Assembly (NCBI RefSeq): GCF_013745115.1
Contig: NZ_CP051151.1
Coordinates: forward strand, 434,001-498,000
DNA length: 64,000 nt
Source: Hujiaoplasma nucleasis
GTDB taxonomy: Bacteria > Bacillota_I > Bacilli_A > Izemoplasmatales > Hujiaoplasmataceae
Direction of reading: 5' to 3'
How positions within the stretch are numbered: position 1 is the stretch's first letter; every line of letters starts with the position of its first letter. Below the pieces are notes generated by a model that was not told the origin of the DNA, searched no databases, and saw nothing but the letters and a program-made list of their open reading frames with translations. A program made the position numbers and the translations under genes. Of this stretch, positions 18,232-26,973 are shown in pieces.

Positions 18232-19653
18232 TTATAAGATTTTTTTGTAAAGTTTGCGGTATTCTTTAGCTGATGTTTTCCATGAAAAGTCAGAAATCAT
18301 GGCTTCTTTAACAATATGGTCCCAAGCTTCTTTGTTGTGTTGGTATATGTGAATAGCATACCTTAAGACATGCATCATATCATGGGCATTAAAATTGGTA
18401 AAAGAGAAACCATTTCCTGAAGAATTAAATTCATTGTATGGGGTGATGGTATCTACCAAGCCACCTGTTTCTCTTACAAGAGGTATAGACCCATATTTTA
18501 AAGCAATGATTTGTCCTAATCCACATGGTTCGTATTTAGATGGCATTAAGAATATATCTGAAGATGCATAAATTTGATGAGCTAGTTCATTAGAGTATCC
18601 TATATAGACTTTAACTTTATTTGGAAAATCTTTTTCAAGTTCTTGGAAGTATTCTTCATATAAAGATTCACCAGATCCTAATACAACAAATTTAAAATCA
18701 TCCATTGATAACATCTCTGAAAAGACTCTTTGTATTAAATCAATCCCCTTTTGGCTAACAAGTCTAGATACAATCGACACTAAAGGTTTTTTAGGATCAA
18801 AATTGACGCCTAATTTTTGATATAATGCTTTTTTATTATTGATTTTTCCTTGTCTATAATTGGAAAAGTCAAAATTAGCTTCTATAAGCTTGTCATTTTG
18901 AGGATTGAATTCTGTATAATCAATTCCATTGACAATACCATGTAAATCATGTGATCTCATTTTTAATAAATTTTGCATGCCATAACCAAAATAATCAGTT
19001 TTGATTTCATTGGCGTATGTTTGGGATACAGTGGTTAATATATCCGCTGTAACTATACCGGTTTTTAGGAAGTTTAAGAAACCTTCAAATTCAAATTCAG
19101 GTGTATAGTTTATTGAGAATAGTTGAAAATCTTGCAATGGGAATATGCCTTGATAGGCTAGATTATGAATACTTAATACTGATTTTGCGTGGTATTCTGG
19201 GTAACGTCTTTTTAATAGTAATGGAATCATGGCTGTATGCCAATCGTGTACATGAACAATATCAGGAATAAAGTTCAAATGTTTTAAACTCTCTAATACT
19301 GCCAGTTGAAAATAAGCGAAGCGTTTTGATTCATCTCCATAATTATAAATATTATCTCTAGATCCAAAGAAAAATTCATTATCAACAAAGTAATATAAAA
19401 TATTACCTTTTTTAAGGGATTTGATGCCTACATAGACATCTTCTTCATTGCCTAATTGAATGGTGAATTTAACTTCATCTTCCATGGCTTTCTTGAAGTG
19501 GCTAGGAATGCTTTTGTAAAGTGGTAAGATAACTCTCACTTCACTACCTCTTAATCTTTTGATTTCCCCAGGTAATGATCCAACAACATCCGCAAGACCA
19601 CCTATTTTAACAAAAGGTGAAACTTCTGCAGAAACATGTAATATTTGATACAT
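18232..19653 (-). CDS. glgA: Glycogen synthase (ADP-glucose)
   Basis: GT5 enzyme that extends alpha-1,4-glucan chains from ADP-glucose. 473 aa, normal length. The N-terminal KxGGL motif is KIGGLADVVGSLP at residues 17-29. HVHDWHTAMIPL and the C-terminal Rossmann motif PSKYEPCGLGQIIALKYGS with the catalytic Glu are intact. It forms a two-gene operon with glgC. Its own ribosome site GGGGAGG precedes the ATG. With the maltodextrin import genes it implies a store-and-release carbohydrate metabolism. Confidence 0.96.
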   Translation of the reverse strand: MYQILHVSAEVSPFVKIGGLADVVGSLPGEIKRLRGSEVRVILPLYKSIPSHFKKAMEDEVKFTIQLGNEEDVYVGIKSLKKGNILYYFVDNEFFFGSRDNIYNYGDESKRFAYFQLAVLESLKHLNFIPDIVHVHDWHTAMIPLLLKRRYPEYHAKSVLSIHNLAYQGIFPLQDFQLFSINYTPEFEFEGFLNFLKTGIVTADILTTVSQTYANEIKTDYFGYGMQNLLKMRSHDLHGIVNGIDYTEFNPQNDKLIEANFDFSNYRQGKINNKKALYQKLGVNFDPKKPLVSIVSRLVSQKGIDLIQRVFSEMLSMDDFKFVVLGSGESLYEEYFQELEKDFPNKVKVYIGYSNELAHQIYASSDIFLMPSKYEPCGLGQIIALKYGSIPLVRETGGLVDTITPYNEFNSSGNGFSFTNFNAHDMMHVLRYAIHIYQHNKEAWDHIVKEAMISDFSWKTSAKEYRKLYKKIL

Positions 19654-19692
19654 AATGACCTCCCCTTAATTATTTATAACAAATTCAATTTA

Positions 19693-19722
19693 ATTATACC
19701 ATTATGGCCAAAACTTAATCAA
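19693..19722 (-). promoter_or_regulatory. Likely promoter of glgA-glgC
   Basis: TTGATT and TATAAT with an 18-nt spacer on the minus strand; the -35 lies in the last codons of the upstream P-type ATPase gene. Confidence 0.5.
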
Positions 19723-22086
19723 TGACCTTCTGTAAATTGAGAATGAGATATAAGTTGTTTCCATTAATAATAACATTAGTAAAACACTGGATGTGTCTAA
19801 TGGGTATAAACCTAAAATATCGTTAAAGATGATGAATGATAAAGCTGAAGTAATAAACGACAGGGCTATAACCAGTGTTCTTAGTTTATTCAATGGTGTC
19901 GTTACATTGACTAAGACCAACCAATAAGCAAATGTCGCAGCGATGATACCAACTGTTGATATCATTTGATTAATATTTCCATTGGTTTCAAACTGGAAGA
20001 AAGATGCAAATATATAAACTCCTAAAAGGTTACCGATAATAATTAAGGCACCAGGTAGTACGTTTTTAAAGACATTCACTAAGAAGTTACCTTTAAATTG
20101 TTGATTATTTGATTCTAAGGCTATAAAGAAAGAAGGTACACCAATAATAAAGGTTTCAATAACCACCAATTGAATAGGTTGGAAAGGATATATATTATCA
20201 GTCATTAAAAGAATAAAGGTTAATATAATGGTATATAAGGTTTTAACCAAATATAAAACGGATGCTTTTTCCATATTTGAAACAATCTGACGACCTTCTT
20301 TAATGACTTTAGGAATGGTCGCAAAATTATTATCCATAAGAACAAAGTGGGATATATTCCTTGATGCATCTGTCCCACTAGCCAGTGAAACTGAAGTATC
20401 TGCTTGTTTTAAGGCTAAGATATCATTGACACCATCACCAACCATACATACCTTATGGTCTTTATCTTGCATATGGGTAATTAAAAGTTTTTTCTGATTT
20501 GGTGTAACACGTCCAAAGATATTATAGTCATTAGCAATATTAACGAGTTCTTCATCGGGAACTCCATCTAATGAAATATATTTATCTGCATTTAAAACCC
20601 CTGCTCTTCTAGCAACTTCAGAAACTGTCATCGCATTATCCCCAGAAATAACTTTAACGGTGATTTTTGATTCATTAAAGTCATTTATGGTTTTTATGGC
20701 TGAGTCTCTAATGTTATCATTTAAGATAATCAGGGCTATAGGTCTGATTTTACCATTGATTTTTTCTTCTTTTAGACGTTCACTTTCAGCCAATAATAAA
20801 ACTCTTTTTCCTTGAGCTGCGTATCTTTCCACTTGTTTTTTTATTTTTGAATATTGTTTTAATAGTATCATCTCAGGTGCCCCTAAAACGTAAATACCAC
20901 CTTCAAATTCAACCACTGAATATTTGTTCATAGAATCAAAATCAAGTGATTGTACAACATTGTACTTCTTTTTCTCTCCAAAGTAATCTCTTAAAGCTTG
21001 GGATGTTTGGTTTTGATCATTTAAAGCATAGTTCATGGTTGAAATGATATTTTTAATTTCTTTTTCGGTATAATCTTCTATGGTGTATATTGGATTTTCA
21101 ATCATCTCTAAGAAGTCTACTGACATTGTCCCATCAGTAATGGTTCCAGTCTTATCTAAACACAAGGTATCAATTCTAGCCAATGTTTCAATAGAATAGA
21201 GTTCTTGAACCAAGGTATGATGTTTGGCAAGTTTAATGACAGAGGTCGCAAATGTCATGGTTGTTAATAAGAACAAACCTGAAGGTACCATAGCGACCAT
21301 GGAACCAGCCATAGATATTAAAGCTTCTTGATAAAGGGCTGAATTTTGAATGAAATCAGGTAAATAATCATATGATGACCTTAAAAAAGCATTATAAAAG
21401 GTCATTAATCCTAAGGGTAGTATAATAATACCAATAATTTTTAATAGGCCTCTTAAGGAATTTAAGATAACAGATTTAGGTTTTGATAAAGTTTTAACTT
21501 TAGTTTGTAAGGTTTCAATATAATTGTCTTTACCAACTGCGGTAGCTCTAACATAGGCTTCCCCAGAAACCACAAAACTTCCTGAAAGTAAATGGTCATT
21601 AACTTCTTTGGCAATGGAATCTGATTCACCAGTTAAATTGGCTTCATTGACTGTAATTGCCCCTTCAATAACAAGGGAATCGGCAATAATTTGTCTACCA
21701 GCCTCAAGTTTATAAACATCATCTAAAACGACATCTTCTACATTGATTTCTAACTCAATACCTTGTCTGATAACTTTGACTTTTGAATCAGATATTAAAG
21801 ATAGTTTTTGAATGGTAGATCGTGCTTTAAATTCTTGAATAATCCCAATTAATGTATTGATTAAAGCAATGACGATAAACCATAAATTTTTAAAGGAACC
21901 AATACTAACCAGTAAGGCAGCTATGATTGCTAAAAGCATATTAAAATACGTGAAAAGATTCGAACGAATTATTTTCCACGGTGTTTTTAAATTAGATTGT
22001 GAGGATACGTTGACTTGGTTTTGACTTTTTCTAAGATTGACTTCTTCAAGTGTTAAACCAAAAGGAATATTTTTTATTTTAGTCAT
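19702..22086 (-). CDS. P-type cation ATPase, CtpE-like
   Basis: 794-aa ion pump. The actuator motif is NLTGESD, phosphorylation motif CLDKTGTITDG, nucleotide-domain KMSK-equivalent absent and hinge MVGDGVNDILALKQAD. Membrane helix 4 carries MVPSGL instead of the PEGL of classical calcium/sodium pumps, which resembles the CtpE family, reported as a calcium-uptake pump in mycobacteria. There are about ten membrane spans and no N-terminal metal-binding domain. The neighbours give no clue to the ion: a nucleoside kinase gene upstream ends in a terminator and the glg genes lie downstream. Calcium or another cation is inference. Confidence 0.85.
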   Translation of the reverse strand: MTKIKNIPFGLTLEEVNLRKSQNQVNVSSQSNLKTPWKIIRSNLFTYFNMLLAIIAALLVSIGSFKNLWFIVIALINTLIGIIQEFKARSTIQKLSLISDSKVKVIRQGIELEINVEDVVLDDVYKLEAGRQIIADSLVIEGAITVNEANLTGESDSIAKEVNDHLLSGSFVVSGEAYVRATAVGKDNYIETLQTKVKTLSKPKSVILNSLRGLLKIIGIIILPLGLMTFYNAFLRSSYDYLPDFIQNSALYQEALISMAGSMVAMVPSGLFLLTTMTFATSVIKLAKHHTLVQELYSIETLARIDTLCLDKTGTITDGTMSVDFLEMIENPIYTIEDYTEKEIKNIISTMNYALNDQNQTSQALRDYFGEKKKYNVVQSLDFDSMNKYSVVEFEGGIYVLGAPEMILLKQYSKIKKQVERYAAQGKRVLLLAESERLKEEKINGKIRPIALIILNDNIRDSAIKTINDFNESKITVKVISGDNAMTVSEVARRAGVLNADKYISLDGVPDEELVNIANDYNIFGRVTPNQKKLLITHMQDKDHKVCMVGDGVNDILALKQADTSVSLASGTDASRNISHFVLMDNNFATIPKVIKEGRQIVSNMEKASVLYLVKTLYTIILTFILLMTDNIYPFQPIQLVVIETFIIGVPSFFIALESNNQQFKGNFLVNVFKNVLPGALIIIGNLLGVYIFASFFQFETNGNINQMISTVGIIAATFAYWLVLVNVTTPLNKLRTLVIALSFITSALSFIIFNDILGLYPLDTSSVLLMLLLMETTYISFSIYRRSLIKFWP

Positions 22087-22152
22087 ACAATCACCTAAAT
22101 GTAATTATACCAAATAAATCAATCTTAAACAATAAAGTTCAGTTGTTTAATG

Positions 22153-22182
22153 AAAAAAAAAGAACACTAAATACTAGTGTTC
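22153..22182 (-). terminator. Terminator of the nucleoside kinase gene
   Basis: GAACACTA/TAGTGTTC 8-bp stem with a 5-nt loop and a run of eight or more T on the minus strand. The stem overlaps the stop codon of the gene. Confidence 0.9.
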
Positions 22183-23796
22183 AAATTGACTTCCGCCAAT
22201 GAATTCTCTTAACAAAGAATGTTTTGGAACTAAGGATGCATCAATTGTTTTAAAATATTTTAGGAATTTTAATAAACGATTGGCCTGAATAAAATGATGA
22301 GATTCTCTATCTATCGTATTCAAAGCATCTTCAGCATATTGTTTTAAGATTGCAAATTCATAAGACAACTCAGAATTAAAGATAAAATCTGAATTTTCAA
22401 TATGTGGATAAATCCATTTATATTCGCCTCGTCTTACTGATGGCCACATATCTAATGTTTCTTCAGGAGACGTATTTCTAAATTGTAAGTCCCTAACGAT
22501 ACGTCTTAAGAGTCTTAAATCTGTTAAATTAATAGGATTGTTATAATCAATATTAATTTGTGAAAATGGAGAAATATATATTTTGAATTTTTGATGTTTA
22601 GGTATATGTTGAGATAATTGGTCATTTAAAGCATGGATTCCTTCAATGACAATAGGCGTTTTTTCATCAATAATAAAGGCTGGTTTAAATGATCTTTTTC
22701 TTAACATAAAATCAAAATATGGTAGTTCAACTGCTTTACCAGCTATTAAATCTAAAATGTTTTGGTTAAATAACTCTATATCTAATGCATCTATATGTTC
22801 TAGGTCTGGTTTTCCATGTTCATCTAATGGTGCTTGTTCAACAGGTAAATAGTAATTATCTATGGATATCATTAGAGGTTTGATATCATAAGTTTTTAAG
22901 GCTTGTTCAAGTCTTAAGGAGAAAGTGGTTTTTCCTGATGATGATGGTCCAGCAATGGCGATTAAACGCACGTCTTTACGGGCGTGAATTTTTTCAGCTA
23001 AGGTCTTTAATTGTTGGTCATGACCATTTTCACAAATCTCAATCAGTTTTTTAGCATCTCCATTTTCAATACGATGGTTCATTTTATATATCATATCTAC
23101 TTTTAAATTTTTTGACCATTCTTCTGCCTTGCTTAAAACATCAAAAAACTTAGGAGAGTTTGAAAACTCAGGAATTTCTCCCTTTTCTTCTCTTCGAGGA
23201 TATTGGATTAAGAAACCAGGATTTAGATAAACCAATTCGTAATCTTTTAAGTATGAGGTAGATGGGACCATATAACCATACATATAGTTTTTATAATCAT
23301 CACATGTATAAATATTTACTTTTTCCTTACGATATTCAAGAGCATTGACCTTATCATCGTAACCTAAAGATCCATAATAGTCTTTAGCATAATCAATAGA
23401 CACTTGTTTTCGTGTGATTTTATAGTCAGCAGCAATGATATTATCCATTTCTTTTTTAATGTTTTTTAACATTTCTTGGTTGATGTCGTTTTCAACACCA
23501 CGACCATAAATTCCCATAGAAATACTATTAGAGAATTTAATTTCTATTTCCGGATAAGTCCTATATGTCGCCATCGCAACTAGATAACGCATAGATGTCG
23601 CATAAATTCTTGTAGAATCATAGAAAGAATAATCTAACAAGTCAATTTTTGCATCTTTAGAAACCCTATATGAGAGTTCTCTTAGTCTGTTATTGACTAA
23701 GGCAGCATAGTATTCTCCTTCAAATTGTTTCGCAATGTCTTCTAAGACAACTGGTTTATCATATTCATAAACCTTTTGATTAATTGTAAGTTTAAT
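22174..23796 (-). CDS. TGS/ThrRS-like domain fused to uridine kinase-like P-loop kinase (AUU start)
   Basis: 540 aa if translation begins at ATT 23796. Residues 1-55 form a TGS-like domain (VLEDIAKQFEGEYYAALVNNRL); residues 55-215 resemble the second N-terminal domain of threonyl-tRNA synthetase. From about 270 comes a phosphoribulokinase/uridine kinase domain with Walker A GPSSSGKTT near residue 282, then SIDNYY and VIEGIHALND. This fused nucleoside kinase family, about 540-555 aa, occurs in Firmicutes. The first NTG in frame is TTG 23640, which would delete the TGS domain and has no ribosome site. In front of ATT lies AAGGGGTGAT at ideal spacing. An in-frame TAA is just upstream. The start is therefore most likely AUU, as in infC. 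Confidence 0.85.
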   Translation of the reverse strand: MKLTINQKVYEYDKPVVLEDIAKQFEGEYYAALVNNRLRELSYRVSKDAKIDLLDYSFYDSTRIYATSMRYLVAMATYRTYPEIEIKFSNSISMGIYGRGVENDINQEMLKNIKKEMDNIIAADYKITRKQVSIDYAKDYYGSLGYDDKVNALEYRKEKVNIYTCDDYKNYMYGYMVPSTSYLKDYELVYLNPGFLIQYPRREEKGEIPEFSNSPKFFDVLSKAEEWSKNLKVDMIYKMNHRIENGDAKKLIEICENGHDQQLKTLAEKIHARKDVRLIAIAGPSSSGKTTFSLRLEQALKTYDIKPLMISIDNYYLPVEQAPLDEHGKPDLEHIDALDIELFNQNILDLIAGKAVELPYFDFMLRKRSFKPAFIIDEKTPIVIEGIHALNDQLSQHIPKHQKFKIYISPFSQINIDYNNPINLTDLRLLRRIVRDLQFRNTSPEETLDMWPSVRRGEYKWIYPHIENSDFIFNSELSYEFAILKQYAEDALNTIDRESHHFIQANRLLKFLKYFKTIDASLVPKHSLLREFIGGSQFEH

Positions 23797-23823
23797 AGTA
23801 TCACCCCTTAAATAGTGTATTTA

Positions 23824-23853
23824 ATATTTTACTACTTTTCAGTAAAATATCAA
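23824..23853 (-). promoter_or_regulatory. Promoter with a perfect palindrome, nucleoside kinase gene
   Basis: ATATTTTACT, 7 nt, AGTAAAATAT: a perfect 10-bp inverted repeat at 23824-23850. On the minus strand TTGATA (23853-23848) and TAAAAT (23831-23826), spaced 16 nt, fall within it. The dyad covers the polymerase site, as expected for a repressor operator. The regulator is unknown. Confidence 0.55.
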
Positions 23854-23935
23854 GTTAAATTATTTGAATAAGTAAATTTTGTTGAGTTCATTTAGAAGAT
23901 TTGATATGATATAATATAATCTAGGAGGTTTTACT

Positions 23936-24757
23936 GTGACGCTTGCTTATTTTTGGACAACTATAGGAATGGATGAACAACCTGGCCATTATTTTTTTAG
24001 TGGTTATCATTTGATTTATTTATTAATAAATATTGTTTTGTTTATGGTTATTTTTAGATTTTTAAAAAATAAGAATAAAATAACTCAAGATAAAATAATA
24101 TCTATTTTTTTAGTATTGATTATTCTTTTAAAATACGCAGGTGAAGCGCTTTTCATCCATGAGTATTATACCATCGGTCTTGTTAATTCAACTTACCCCC
24201 ATCCTTTTTTAGATATTAACACCTTCTTTTCTTTCCAATTGTGTGGGATAGTCAATATCTTATTACCTATCGTCATTTGGTTTGATATCAAACCCCTAAA
24301 AGATTTTGTGTTTGCCACTTCAATTTTAGGTGGTTTCGCTGTTATTTTATATCCTGTAACGGTATTATATGGGGAACCTTTTAGAGTTATTTTACCTAAC
24401 TTAAGATCTTCAGTCATTCATTTCTTTTTAATCTTTATTCCTTTGTTTTTAATATACAGAGGTGATTTCTCCTTTAAAAAAGAAAGATGGCATTACATAG
24501 CATTAGGCTTAATTATCTCTGCTTTATGGGCTATGTTTGGAAATATATTTATAGATCAAAATGCTAATAATATGTACCTAATGTCCAATCCATTTATAGG
24601 TGGACCTATCCCTGTTTTAAATACCTTACCAAGTGGTTGGCATGTTTTATTCTTGGCTGTAGCTGTCACGATTGGATATGCACTTGTCTATCAAATAGGT
24701 GCTATAGCACAACATAAAACCTTATCAAGAAAAATATTAAAAACTAAGAAAGCATAA
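23936..24757 (+). CDS. YwaF-family integral membrane protein (TIGR02206-like)
   Basis: 273 aa, GTG start at 23936 after a strong AGGAGG. Six to seven membrane spans cover most of the length. Features shared with YwaF-like proteins are a conserved HLIYLL-type first span, an internal FFSFQLCGIVNILLP segment and a GGPIPVLNTLPSGWHVLFL motif before the last span. The function of the family is not established. It is monocistronic and rightward, convergent with the DUF2188 gene through a shared terminator. Confidence 0.7.
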   Translation: MTLAYFWTTIGMDEQPGHYFFSGYHLIYLLINIVLFMVIFRFLKNKNKITQDKIISIFLVLIILLKYAGEALFIHEYYTIGLVNSTYPHPFLDINTFFSFQLCGIVNILLPIVIWFDIKPLKDFVFATSILGGFAVILYPVTVLYGEPFRVILPNLRSSVIHFFLIFIPLFLIYRGDFSFKKERWHYIALGLIISALWAMFGNIFIDQNANNMYLMSNPFIGGPIPVLNTLPSGWHVLFLAVAVTIGYALVYQIGAIAQHKTLSRKILKTKKA

Positions 24758-24783
24758 AAAAAACCTCTCACGAGGTTTTTTTA
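24756..24783. terminator. Bidirectional terminator
   Basis: AAAAACCTC/GAGGTTTTT stem with a 4-nt loop flanked by A and T runs, between the convergent YwaF-like and DUF2188 genes. Confidence 0.85.
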
Positions 24784-25470
24784 ATATCCATGTTTTTCGA
24801 TTTTACCATCTTTTGAATGAATCACAATATTGGTATCTTGATTGATAGCTTTAATGGTCGCGTAAGCTATGGCTTCTTTTTTAGTGTGTAAGACTCTAAT
24901 TACCTTATCAGAGTTTTCTCTTTTTACATACCATTTATCATCTCTTTCACGATACAAGATATGATATTTACCTAACTCAACTGATTCATCTTCTTTTTTC
25001 ACATCTTTAAGTTCATCTTCATGATCTTCATTTTCTTCTTTGATAGCTTTTGACTCTTGAACATTATCTTCTTTATCTTCAATAATATCGGTTTCTTTGG
25101 CTAGTTCATCAAGATCTTGAGTATCATCCGAATTTTCATCTTCTTCTATATCATTACTCTTATTTTTTTCGTTTTCTATTTGTTGTAAGAGTTCGTCTGC
25201 GGTCATTGATCTTTCGAGAGTTTCGTTGATCACAGGATGAACTTTTTTTTCTACTTCATTAGCAGAAATTTTACTTTCAATGACATTCTTTTCTTCTATA
25301 ATGTTTGAATTTTGAGCTTTAGATATGCTTTCTGGTGGATTGGTATGGCTTTCTTTATTTGAATAACTTTTTGACTTTAAAAAGATAATATAGACCGCCA
25401 CAGCAACTAAAATAAATACCAAGCCGATAATAATAAAGGTTAAATTTTCAAGAAAAATATTATTAAACAT
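24781..25470 (-). CDS. Membrane-anchored acidic protein with C-terminal DUF2188
   Basis: 229 aa. One N-terminal membrane span (about residues 10-30), then a long low-complexity Glu/Asp/Lys linker (35-165), then a compact C-terminal domain (170-229) with HILYRERDDKWYVKRENS, KKEAIAYA and VIHSKDGKIEKHGY. That is the pattern of DUF2188: W-x-V-K, a helix with A-x-A, and a final I-x-x-HG. DUF2188 is small and of unknown function. The linker probably extends the domain into the cytosol. It is followed after 11 nt on its upstream side by the radical-SAM-like gene and is probably co-transcribed with it. Confidence 0.75.
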   Translation of the reverse strand: MFNNIFLENLTFIIIGLVFILVAVAVYIIFLKSKSYSNKESHTNPPESISKAQNSNIIEEKNVIESKISANEVEKKVHPVINETLERSMTADELLQQIENEKNKSNDIEEDENSDDTQDLDELAKETDIIEDKEDNVQESKAIKEENEDHEDELKDVKKEDESVELGKYHILYRERDDKWYVKRENSDKVIRVLHTKKEAIAYATIKAINQDTNIVIHSKDGKIEKHGY

Positions 25471-25481
25471 ATTACCTCCTA

Positions 25482-26345
25482 CTAAAACAACGAGATTTGT
25501 TCTTGTTGTTTTGTTGTTTTGTATAAATCAATAATTTGATTCATGGAATAAGCTATTTTTGTTTTTTTAATATTGAAGATGAAGATTTTCTTTAGTTCTT
25601 CAGCCCGATCACTAATCCAAGATTTTTTATAACCATATTTATCAAAATATTTTGACTTAAATTCAGGTTTTTCTTTATCAATTAAATCATAGAACTCATT
25701 AAGTTTTTTACTATCAAAGTTTAAAGAGAAAGTTGGGTATATAAAATCAGGGTGATGATGAATAAGTGTTTCTAGTAGCTCTTTAAATTTTAGGGGATCA
25801 TCATTGATTTCAGGTATAAAAGGTTTCATAATAAAACCAAATTTAATATCTGTTTTTTCTAATGCTTTGATTAATTTTTCCATGGATTTAAAATCATAAT
25901 GTTCATTAAAAATACTCAGGTCTATAGAGCTATAACTTGATATAGGTATGCCTATTAATAAAGGATTTGTTTTTGAAAAATCTTCTAAAACTTCAATATC
26001 ATTAATTAGGTTTAAAGAATTGGTTTCTATAAATAAACCATGTCTAGTTTCCTTTAACTTATCGATAATATTAAAAATCGAGTCATGACAAGTATAGATA
26101 TCAGGATTTTCAAAAATTCCAAATATTTTATCTTCTTCAAAATCATTAATTTTCTTTAAAAAATCTAATTCTCTATCCAAACATCTAGCTGATGCTTTTT
26201 GATTGGCTAGGGGGTAAAAATCTAGGGGCGTAGATAGATAATTAAAGATTGGGTTAGAGCCGTGACAAAGATTAGCATAGTAATCTATACCAAAAAATTT
26301 ATCTTTTTGACGATTTCTAATGATTGAAGACGAATTAATAATCAT
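25482..26345 (-). CDS. Radical-SAM (SplB/Rv2578c-type) relative lacking the CxxxCxxC motif
   Basis: 287 aa. The layout follows radical-SAM proteins of the spore-photolyase-like group: ELDFLKK, a segment with IFENPDIY where these have a TDPYQP-type motif, GLFIETNSLNLINDIEVL (like TKS..I.RD...L), IGIPISSYSSIDL (like vSiSt), GFIMKPFIPEINDDP (like PiiPGiND), then YFDKYGY and a C-terminal QEQISLF. However, at the place of the iron-sulfur triad the protein reads YYANLCHGSNPIFNYLS, with only one Cys. It should not bind a 4Fe-4S cluster. Homology is my reading of motifs; loss of the cluster is seen directly. The role is unknown. Confidence 0.6.
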   Translation of the reverse strand: MIINSSSIIRNRQKDKFFGIDYYANLCHGSNPIFNYLSTPLDFYPLANQKASARCLDRELDFLKKINDFEEDKIFGIFENPDIYTCHDSIFNIIDKLKETRHGLFIETNSLNLINDIEVLEDFSKTNPLLIGIPISSYSSIDLSIFNEHYDFKSMEKLIKALEKTDIKFGFIMKPFIPEINDDPLKFKELLETLIHHHPDFIYPTFSLNFDSKKLNEFYDLIDKEKPEFKSKYFDKYGYKKSWISDRAEELKKIFIFNIKKTKIAYSMNQIIDLYKTTKQQEQISLF

Positions 26346-26425
26346 AAAATAGCCCCTTTCCTATCTAATACCAATTTTATTCATTATATCTTGTTTATAA
26401 AAAAATTAAAAGTAAAAACCCTGTT

Positions 26426-26965
26426 TTATAGTTTTTTTATATAAGAACCGACAATTTTTAATAGTTCTTCTATGCTTAGTTCGTCCGTAATTCTAAGCAC
26501 AGGCTTAGATACACCATCTAACCAAGAAAGGTGTTGCCGTCTAGATCTCAAATATTCTGGGTTATGTTCATAATCACTTACCCATTGGAGAAATTCTTGG
26601 TGTTTGTCATAGAGGTCTCCACCAGGTAATACTCTTTTTCCAAATCTATTGAGTTCTCTACGATTAATACGTTTAATCCTGGTTTCTATATCTAAGTTCA
26701 TATAAATATATAAATCAATATTTTCTTTGAGTTCATCGTAAATATTAACAATGGCACCAGAAATGATTGTATTTTGATGGTTTTTAAGTATCTCATGCAT
26801 ATCTTTCTTAATGACTTGATTATCTCTTCTTATTGTAAAGGGGGGGTCTGTTTTTTCCCACATGATATCATCTATATCTATATGATAAAAATCATATATT
26901 TCTGATAAAGATTTGGCTAAGGTAGTGGTCCCAGATCCACTTGAACCAAAAATATTAATAATCAT
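26426..26965 (-). CDS. P-loop nucleotide kinase-like protein (adenylate kinase superfamily)
   Basis: 179 aa. Walker A GSSGSGTTTL at residues 7-16, an acidic HIDIDDIMWEKTDPPF segment, SGAIVNIYDEL (Walker B region), and a C-terminal signature RFGKRVLPGGDLYDKHQEFLQW split by variable sequence, then RSRRQHLSWL. These features mark a common but uncharacterised AAA-family/kinase group. Start chosen at ATG 26965; the TTG before it has no advantage. The substrate is unknown. It lies 8 nt downstream of the exporter permease gene and may share its operon. Confidence 0.75.
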   Translation of the reverse strand: MIINIFGSSGSGTTTLAKSLSEIYDFYHIDIDDIMWEKTDPPFTIRRDNQVIKKDMHEILKNHQNTIISGAIVNIYDELKENIDLYIYMNLDIETRIKRINRRELNRFGKRVLPGGDLYDKHQEFLQWVSDYEHNPEYLRSRRQHLSWLDGVSKPVLRITDELSIEELLKIVGSYIKKL

Positions 26966-26973
26966 CAAAACAC

